Part shown: in pieces, positions 56,718 to 64,000 of the stretch
Layout: each line of letters opens with the position of its first letter
Position numbering within the stretch: the stretch's first letter is position 1
DNA from: Daucus carota subsp. sativus
Lineage: Eukaryota; Streptophyta; Magnoliopsida; Apiales; Apiaceae
Length of the DNA: 64,000 bases
Direction: 5' to 3'
NCBI RefSeq assembly: GCF_001625215.2
Contig: NC_030387.2
Span: forward strand, 10,258,501 to 10,322,500
The notes under the pieces: model-generated
The model's input: only the letters and a program-made list of their open reading frames with translations
Database searches by the model: none
Told to the model about the DNA's origin: nothing
Made by a program: the position numbers and the translations under genes

Positions 56718-57186
56718 CTTCCCATGTGATTAGTGGTGGGTTTATCCTCTGTTGTCCCGAGTTTGTAAGAGCATCTCCAACGGTGTTGGCTATAATCGTT
56801 GGCTAAATTGGATCTGTAAGACATTATGTAAAATTTGCTGAACCTGTAAGACACTTTGCTTCAATGGTATCGGCTATATTGGTTGGCTATAATTTAAAAA
56901 TAGTATGTTATTAATATTTTAAATTGTTAAAATAGAATATATCAGTTCAATATGGTAATAAATGATGTACAATCTTCCTACAGATTTTCTTACAGACCTG
57001 TAGAGGTTCGACAAATTTAGCTATCCATAGGAGGTTGGCTAAATTTATAGACAACAGGTGAGCATGGTTGGAGTTGAGTTTTTGGAGCTGTTGGCTAAAT
57101 TTTTTTATTTTAAGTAAGTCAACTCAGTGCTTTAGATGGTTGGAGATGCTCTAAGGCATATAAGGCTGCATTGTTTTAAAAAAAAT
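56718..57186 (+). mobile_element. SINE copy split by a Tourist-like MITE
   Basis: The left part (AGTGGTGGGTTTATCCTCTG, then GTCCCGAGTTTGTAA) and the right part (GGCATATAAGGCTGCATTG, then an A run) are the two ends of the SINE seen at 13764 and 61925. About 35 bp around the B box are deleted. Between them lies the MITE at 56769-57151. Confidence 0.8.
56769..57151. mobile_element. Tourist-like (PIF/Harbinger) MITE, TAA target duplication
   Basis: Ends GAGCATCTCCAACGG and GGTTGGAGATGCTC are inverted and flanked by TAA on both sides (56766-56768, 57152-57154). As the host SINE resumes exactly after it, this copy defines the ends of the family best. Confidence 0.88.
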
Positions 57187-57352
57187 AGATCTTCACTAGT
57201 TATATGTTTTAGGACTAGTGATCAAATACAAACTAATCCTAAAATAAAAATTACAGATCAGTACTATTAGGTGATATTTGTTTTAAAAATTAATGATTTA
57301 TTTATTAAAATTTAGTGATTCTCTGTATAACAGCGTTACAAGTACATGTTTA

Positions 57353-57713
57353 GAGCATCTCCAATAGACTCTTAGCTCTCTCTTTATAAATATTATAAAA
57401 AAATAGCTCTTAGTGAGATAATGTAGGTTCATCTCCAACAATATTCTTTAAACTTCCTCCTTATCTATTATTTTAAATTTAAAAGTACATTGAAGCTATA
57501 AAAGGACAAATAGGGAAGGGAGAGAAAGAAAGTGGAGAGATTATTATAGTATAAAATGTAAGTTAAGAGTTAGTTGTGGCTCTTAAAAATAAAGAAGGAA
57601 GTGGGGCTCTTAATGATTTGAGGAGCAACTAAGAGTCTATTGGAGTTGCATTTTCACTCCTCTTCTTTAAATTTTGAGTTAAGAGCTCAAATAAGGAGGC
57701 TATTGGAGATGCT
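57353..57713. mobile_element. MITE, 'AGAGCATCTCCAATAGACTC' family
   Basis: Ends AGAGCATCTCCAATAG and CTATTGGAGATGCTCT are perfect inverses. The interior (CTCTTAGCTCTCTCTTTATA, GGCTCTTAATGATTTGAGGAG) differs from the 56769 family. A related copy stands at 15425-15665. Confidence 0.8.
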
Positions 57714-57719
57714 CTTAAT

Positions 57720-58250
57720 AGATTAAATGGTTAGTGAATGAGTTTATTGTTAGCGCACATAACACGAATCAACGTCCAGGCAGTGGAGTGAATTAATAGG
57801 CAATGGAATGAATTGACATTCAACCCGTGAAATTCCAATAAGGTAAATCCAAGCAGCTGCGGCAATTCATTTTTATGTGGGGTTTTGAAGATGGCGGAGG
57901 TAAGGGCGGAGGCGAAGGTGGACGGGGCAGTGGAGATGTGGATGGATTTGTAGTGATAGATCGAGATAGTGAAGTTAGACAAAGAAGTGATGGTTGTTGG
58001 GGAATGAGCGCATGGAGGTGGAGCGGAGATGACAAAGGTAGCGGTGGAGGCGGAGTTGAAGGAGATGGAGGTTGAGGTAGTGGTGGGGGTGGAGGCGGAG
58101 TTGAAGGAGATGGAGGTTGAGGTAGTGGTGGGGTTGAAGGTAGAGATTGAGGTGGGTTTGTCGTAGAATTAGTGATAGCTGCTTTAGAAATTAGTGATCC
58201 TGTAGCTGATTTTTAGTTTGTTGAATATGAAGGGGGTTTGTAGTTGAATA
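57720..58250. repeat. G-rich low-complexity region with 45-bp tandem repeat
   Basis: A GGNGGNGG-rich stretch on the plus strand. A 45-bp unit beginning GGTGGAGGCGGAGTTGAAGG occurs twice in tandem from about 58042, with a third partial unit. Open frames on both strands (Gly-rich on plus, Pro/Ser-rich on minus) follow from the repeats. It may be a captured gene fragment inside a transposon, since GTGATCAAATACAAA flanks it at about 57218 and 58267, but no family is recognised. Confidence 0.55.
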
Positions 58251-58399
58251 AGACTCAACATGAGCAAGTGATCAAATACAAATCAGCTCTTAAATGCAAA
58301 CTAAAAATAAGTTTCTCTACCACTAATTATAACTACGGCTATCACTAATTTATACTGCACTAATCATTGTTTTATACAAGAACATTTTAATATTAAAAT

Positions 58400-58500
58400 A
58401 TTTCCAATTTTTACTACGATTAATCTCCAATTTTCGATTAATCATAAATCGCTAGATCAACCGATCAATTTGATCCGATTCCCGATTTTTATAATATTAA
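58400..58500. repeat. Degenerate hAT MITE end
   Basis: CGATTAATC motifs followed by TCCGATTCCCGATTTTTAT match the right end of the hAT MITE at 2137-2803 (TCCGATTCCCGCTTTTTAC). The left end was not found. Confidence 0.55.
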
Positions 58501-58545
58501 TGACGGGAGGACGGACACACATCTCTCTAAGAAACCAACGTATTA

Positions 58546-58804
58546 CTCCCTCCGTCTCTAAAAGCTTTTCTCGTTTCATATGTCGGGACTGTTCATAACA
58601 TGAGACAAATTACCAATTTACGCCTAATCTATAAAACTAAATATAGTCATGAGTGATCTTGTTGGATCCGTATTCATGAGTACTTTAATACAGTGAAATT
58701 TTTATATTTAATACTAATACGAAATCAAAAATATTAATCATCAAAAATGTGTGTTGGCAAACATGAAAAAGAGAAACAGGAAAAGTATTAAGGGACGGAG
58801 GGAG
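58546..58804. mobile_element. Stowaway MITE
   Basis: CTCCCTCCGTCTC after TA and GGGACGGAGGGAG before TA. The interior (AAAGCTTTTCTCGTTTCATATG) differs from the other copies, a separate subfamily. Confidence 0.8.
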
Positions 58805-59635
58805 TATCAGTTCATCACTATCAATGTTAACGTATGAATTGTTTGGTAAACAGAAGCAAATTACTCAGCTGATATGACTCGTAATAGACACAAATCACTC
58901 ATTTGATTTGACCCCTATTAGACACAATATTCTAATGCGGAATTAGTTTTGGTGTTCACGCATTAAGTTGACAGCTTAATTAGTGAGGCTAAATCCCAAC
59001 ATTTATGAGATTATTAGCAATTTCCACATTTTTCATAAGATATGTTGTGTAAAACGGAAGAGAGGTGGCGAGATAGTAGCTTATCATTCGGCTTTAGTAG
59101 GTCAACAAAAGTCAATTTATGCTTAGACGAACTTGTTTCTCACTCACATTATTATAGGTCGAAACTGACAAGACAATGATGGTCGGTCTTTAGATAACTC
59201 CGACCAGAAAAATCACGTGAAAATATGACAAGTATTAGAGGTTCTACAAATTTTTCGAAAAATTAATATGTTAAGTTTTTATTTATTACTATCCTTTTAT
59301 AAATATAACGAGTCTCTCTATACATACAGTACGTTCATTTCATTAATTAAAATACATTATATGTTTAAAAGTTATTTGAGAGTTATTTTAATATCCTATC
59401 ATTGCTCATAATATATTATAATAATTTCCCTCTCTCCTCCACATCATTTCCCTCTCTCCTCCACACCAAAGTTGTTTAAATTTAATATTATTATAATAAT
59501 AGGGAATGGATATAGGGAATACTATTGGAGTTCATGTGTTAAATCTAGTGCTAAATCACTAAGACATATTATTTTATAATATTTTTAGGGAACCTCTTAG
59601 CATAGTGTTGGACTTGCTCTAATATCTTATAATAT
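58805..59635. other. Intergenic spacer
   Basis: No gene. CCCTCTCTCCTCCACA is directly repeated at about 59428 and 59450. Confidence 0.5.
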
Positions 59636-59641
59636 TATCTT

Positions 59642-59938
59642 AAAGCAAGTCCAATAGGTTACATCATATTAATAATATAAAATAATGAGTATTATTGAGT
59701 CCTAGTAATTTAAGGATTCAATTTTTAGTGTAAAGTCCAATAGCAATCTCTATTTTGGTTTCCTATTATTATTTTAATAATAAATTTGAGAGAAAGAAAA
59801 GAGAAAATGAGGAAAAAGATAAAGAAAAAAAAGGAGCGAAATGAATTTTTTATTTATAAATATTGAAAATGAATTTTGATACATTACCTAAATATGAGTT
59901 TAGAAGCACGTTTAGGTAACCTATTGGACTTGCTCTTA
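59642..59938. mobile_element. MITE, 'GCAAGTCCAATAGG' family
   Basis: Ends AGCAAGTCCAATAGGTTAC and GTAACCTATTGGACTTGCT are perfect inverses. The phrase GTTGGACTTGCTCTAAT just to the left (about 59610) is the end of another copy. Confidence 0.8.
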
Positions 59939-60115
59939 GAGCATCATCTCCAAGTCTCCAACCATAGAATGTATTTAGCTAAAAAGTGAGTTGACATATC
60001 AAAAATAAAAAATATAACCAACCGCTTAAAAAATCACACTCCAACAAATTTTATATAATGTCTTGCGAATCCAATTTAACGAATGATTATAGCCAACCCG
60101 TTGGACATGATCTTA
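59939..60115. mobile_element. Short Tourist-like MITE
   Basis: Starts AGAGCATCATCTCC and ends GTTGGACATGATCT; the interior AATGATTATAGCCAACCCG matches the 56769 family, with a large internal deletion. Confidence 0.6.
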
Positions 60116-60532
60116 TAGAATTATAGAATGAAGATAGCAGAAGAAATTAGTGGGTATAATAATGATTAATATCATCAAAAATTGGTATATTTAGAATGTA
60201 TAGAAATGATGATACGTCCTAAAAAGACTGTATAGAAGTGAATGGGATGCGGAGAATAATTTATAATTTATAGGACTGTAAAATAAAATGAATTTGTTCG
60301 ATTTATTAAAACAACATGAAAATCCCTTCGGTTTGTAAACAAGTCTGGGCCGAGCTTGTTACTTGTCTGCTCAAGAGTGACTCGAACAATCTAACTCGAC
60401 TCGATTTTGATAAAATTTATATATATTCAATATCGTCAATTTTCAAATATATTAAAATGAAAATTTATATCAATATCATTAAAAGCTTAATATGAAAAAT
60501 GAATAGAGACATAGGATAAGAACAAATGTGTA

Positions 60533-61050
60533 CTCCCTCCGTCCCACCCATTTCTTTACACTTTCCTTTTTGGGGTGTCCCACCTAATTCTTTACTCCCT
60601 CCGTCCCGTTGGATTGTTAACATCACTTTTTGGCACGCTTTTTAAGACCTCTATAAAATATAGTTGCATGAGGTTTTTTTTTATAAAAAAAATTCTGAAT
60701 AAAAGTTTGATGTTTAAACTTTTATTCAGAAAAAAAATAAATTAAAAAAACATTAAAGAACTATACTTTATAAGAGCCTCAAAATGCGTGCAAACAGTGA
60801 ACGTTAACAACCCGGTGGGACGGAGGGAGTACATTTCAAAACTTATCAAAAATAGTCAATGGGTCCCACCACTTCTCAACTTTTCTTTCCTTTTCACACT
60901 ACTTTTACTCCACTATCTTCTTTTTATATATTAAAAATCAATAGGGCCCACCACTTTACCAACTTTTCTTCCTCTTTTCCACTATTTTATACATATTTCT
61001 TAACCTCCGTGCCCAACCCATTCGATAAGAAATGGGTGGGACGGAGGGAG
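60533..61050. mobile_element. Stowaway MITE with a different Stowaway inside
   Basis: Outer ends CTCCCTCCGTCCCACCC and its inverse at 61050, with TA at both sides. The outer element is the subfamily of 55234-55513. It is interrupted at 60595-60829. Confidence 0.88.
60595..60829. mobile_element. Inner Stowaway MITE, foldback
   Basis: CTCCCTCCGTCCCGTTGG and its inverse with TA flanks (60593-60594, 60830-60831). It folds back around AAAAGTTTGATGTTTAAACT, like the MITE at 34608-34842 in style. Confidence 0.88.
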
Positions 61051-61294
61051 TATATTTCTTCAGAGTGGAGTGTAAGTGGATGATTATTATGATAATTACA
61101 TATTAATTTGGACATAACTTATAAAATTTTATATTTTATGAATTGTGATCGGGCGAGTAAAAACACATGATAATTATTTTTACGATGCAAGAGTTAGTTG
61201 TATGATTATTATGATGGTGTGATACTGCTGATGTGATTATAACTTGACTATAAATCACATTTTTTGAATAAGGATTGGTTCAAGAAAAATTATA

Positions 61295-61556
61295 CTCCCT
61301 CCGTCCCTTTTTACATGTCTCTTTTGAAAAAAAAAATTGTCCCAAATTACTTGTCCACTTCTCTTTTCAAAGCAACTTTTTGTATGTTTTTTCAAAATGT
61401 AACAACTTCCAATGTTTGACTAGCATATATATATACACAACTCTATCTAATTCATTACATTTATTAAGGATATGTATGAAAACAAGATCTCCACCTAACA
61501 TTTTCTTAAGATGCGTTATTTTTTCAAAAGGGACAAGTAAAAAGGGACGGAGGGAG
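61295..61556. mobile_element. Stowaway MITE
   Basis: CTCCCTCCGTCCCTTTTTACATG after TA and the inverse before TA. This is the uninterrupted relative of 1945-2893. Confidence 0.88.
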
Positions 61557-61924
61557 TATATGAATTGTGTATGGACAATTGGACTCGAGTTCAGATTGAT
61601 TCGAATTGTTTGCGACTAATTTTACCTGATCCTGAACATCATCTTCATTTAGTTGGAAAACGATAATCGGCTCAACTCATTTCAAAAAAATTAAAATCAT
61701 TTTACTCCACAAAATTTGACTCACTTTGTTTGTTTATAATCTTATTAATTAAATAAAATTGTCGGGTCAGATGTTTCTACAATGTTAAATAAATTTGTTG
61801 GATGATAAGTGAGGTTATAAACGGACGTCTTATAAAAATATGAATTGCTGATCTTATTTTTCAGTCACTTATATATTCTTTTCTGGAAATTAATGATAAT
61901 TTTTCTATAAATAAATAATATTTT

Positions 61925-62037
61925 TTTTGACAATGCACGCTTATATGCCTTACAAATTCTCGGGGTGAGCCAGAGTCGAACCCGATGTCCCGGGACAACA
62001 GAGGATAAACCCACCACTGGGCTATCCAATCGTGCTC
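61925..62037 (-). mobile_element. SINE, with 18-bp TSD
   Basis: Minus-strand copy of the SINE at 13764-13878, flanked by ATAAATAAATAATATTTT at 61907-61924 and 62038-62055. Read on the minus strand it has GGATAGCCCAGTGGTGGGTT, a GGGTTCGACTCTGGC B box and the tail GCATTGTCAAAAAAA. Confidence 0.88.
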
Positions 62038-62392
62038 ATAAATAAATAATATTTTAGTTGAATAGTAAATACATAAAATAAAACATGTCCATAATAAGTT
62101 GTCAATTTATATTCACACTTGCGCGGAACGAATATGACAGACAATCAGGGTCATTAGGCTAATACAAATGTACACACAATACTTAACTTCTTTTGACCTT
62201 CCTTCTCTGATGGGATAGATTTTCAAGTTCTTGATTGGTTTCCAGAAGGTCCAATAATTTGCGATGACTAATAGAACAACAAAGAATTTATAATGCCATG
62301 TAGTAGTAGTACTAAGTTTTGGAATAATTGTCACATATGATAAAACATTGTAGGCGAGGGGGACTCCGGGCCGGGGAGTGGGGAAGCACACT

Positions 62393-62825
62393 TAGAGGTG
62401 GCGATCATCAATTTCGTGTATCTAATTTGAAACACGATCCGAAACGTTTCGTATATTTTTTTATACTTTTCGTATATATTATATATAAGAATATTGATAT
62501 ATTTTTAATCAGAAAATAGCTTTAATATATATTTTTCTGTATAATTTTACTAAGTATGAATAATATATATATGCTCGCATACAATTATTTACAAATTTTT
62601 TAATGTATCTATAATATGTATATACATATACATATAAATATATATATTTATTTAACACAATTATATATATAATATATTATAACATATATATAATGAAATC
62701 TATGTACAAATATTTCGTGTATCCAAAATAAAAACCCATATCCGACACGAAATCTATCATGTAATTTCGTGTTCGTGTTCATGTATTTTGATATTAGCGT
62801 GTTACGCGTCAAATTGCCGGGCCTA
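62393..62825. mobile_element. Probable hAT MITE, 'TTTCGTGT' type
   Basis: Left end TAGAGGTGGCGATC and, read inward from the right, TAGGCCCGGCAATTTG are related inverted ends. Subterminal regions carry CACGA and CGTGT units. The flanks AGCACACT and ACCGCACT agree in six of eight bases, so the target duplication is old. The ORF on the opposite strand to its left is unsupported. Confidence 0.55.
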
Positions 62826-62879
62826 ACCGCACTTGGGAGGTTTATTACAAGAGCATGTTCACTTTGTGTATTACCTGTA

Positions 62880-63574
62880 ATAGCCTTTAACCCGTGCCAA
62901 GCACGGGCGGGTATATAGTTCGTAATTCATTATTATAATTAAAATTTTAACATTATTTTATAAGTATTATTAGATTGAATTTTAATTAAATTATATTATT
63001 CAACTGACTATATTTTCTCCCGATTACTTGGAAATGGAAAAACCCTAATTTGTGTATATATATCAGGATTTTAGTACATTTAATCCGAATTTAGTACACG
63101 TAAATTGAAAAATAAAAAAAATGAGAAAATTCAAATCTTTTCCAAACATAACCGATCGTGTAATACCTTTGAAAGATTCAGTAATCTAACCAATCGAATT
63201 TCAACGTAATTTTGTAATCTTGGTTTTTTTGATATCAATAACTTTTAAGATTATAGTTAGAAAATGATATGTAATGGTTCGTGTTTATATTGAAATAAAA
63301 CACGTTAAAGTTAAAAAGAATTATATAAAAGTTCTTGTTAAAAGAATATATTCAAAATTGTATATTTATAATTATATTTATAACATCATTATAATTGTTT
63401 TAATGAAATATTATATGATAATGGAATGTTATGAGTGTTTTTAGTATTGGAAACTGTTTAACAATATAATACTAATAGACTCCACATTTGTAGACTTGTA
63501 GTACCAAAAGGAGAGTACGAAACCAAAAAGACTACAAATTATATCCATGTTGGCTTATTATAATATAGTATAGA
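62880..63574 (-). mobile_element. Helitron copy B, full length, non-autonomous
   Basis: Read on the minus strand it begins A|TCTATACTATATTATAATAAG at 63574, a typical Helitron 5' end, and finishes with the hairpin CCCGTGC-TTG-GCACGGG, a short spacer and CTAT at 62880, followed by T. The usual last base is A or G (CTRR), so the terminus has one substitution. At 695 bp it encodes no Rep/helicase. It matches copy A at 4507. Confidence 0.78.
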
Positions 63575-64000
63575 TACACTGTACAGTATCTTTTTTGGTT
63601 TTTTTGTACATATATCGTATGTCTTTAGATTTTGATGATTTATCATTTTTAAAACATGTTAATTTTTTTAAAAATATGTGTTACATTGTTTATGTTAATG
63701 AAAAGAAAAATAAAGTTTCAAAAATGTATTGAATGAAAATGTTCAATATAATATTTAGGCTTGTATATATTTAAGTCTTGAAAGGTTAATTAAAAATTGA
63801 CCGAAAGAAATATCTTTAACGAAAATGTTAAAATATTTTTTAATTATTATAAAAAAACATTAAATTATATTAAATGTTAACGAGGTCCATAGGCAAAAAT
63901 TAAAGAGCTATGCATGTAAAAAACTCTTAATGTTTCAACTTTAATATTACGATATACATTCGTTACTTATATAATTTATATTTAAATTATCTTTCAAAAG
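63575..64000. other. AT-rich right edge
   Basis: No gene or element recognised. Confidence 0.5.

Overview
The window is nuclear DNA of a flowering plant. Genes are split by GT-AG introns, there are tau-class glutathione transferases, an NPF transporter, jacalin lectins and an R1-type NLR relic, and the AT-rich intergenic space is packed with plant transposons. R1-type NLRs and the dense 'CTCCCTCCGTCCC' Stowaway MITEs fit an asterid eudicot, perhaps Apiaceae. The family assignment is an inference. All exon joins are read by eye from splice sites, reading frame and protein similarity known from memory; no search was run.

Layout. 1-1.4 kb: first exon of a plastid-targeted small-multidrug-export-like membrane protein (minus strand, continues off the left edge). 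1.9-6 kb: transposon block (Stowaway MITE split by a hAT MITE; Helitron split by a Copia-type solo LTR). 8.0-11.4 kb: a complete four-exon NPF2-type transporter (plus). 11.6-18.1 kb: three intact tau GSTs, all minus, two exons each. 20.8-27 kb: a lectin/NLR block with one intact and one frameshifted jacalin lectin, two lectin relics and an R1-type NLR pseudogene split by a hAT element. 27-32 kb: retroposons and a fourth GST (30 kb). 33.2-35.9 kb: a fifth GST hit by several transposons, one of which replaces its stop codon. 37.2-40.8 kb: a threefold nested transposon (TRIM-like LTR, inside it a long-TIR MULE, inside that a Ty3-type solo LTR). 40.8-42.0 kb: a GST exon relic and the sixth GST. 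42.3 kb: tRNA-Gly(GCC). 43.5-46.2 kb: a complete seven-exon hydroxyproline O-galactosyltransferase (minus). 48.1-53.4 kb: a decayed L1-type LINE. 54-64 kb: no cellular gene found, only MITEs, SINEs, hAT transposase remains, a possible LTR fragment and a full-length Helitron.

How the genes fit together. The six GSTs share strand, intron position and length, so they are a tandem array grown by duplication and later stretched by insertions and by the lectin/NLR block. They would conjugate glutathione to xenobiotics and stress metabolites in the cytosol. The transporter, the galactosyltransferase (arabinogalactan-protein glycosylation in the Golgi) and the plastid protein are unrelated neighbours. 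The most striking point is the GST at 34-35.5 kb. A hAT element with an exact 8-bp target duplication sits just before its original stop, so the predicted protein has 41 transposon-coded residues at its C terminus. The same gene carries a Stowaway MITE at its TATA box and two MITEs in its intron.
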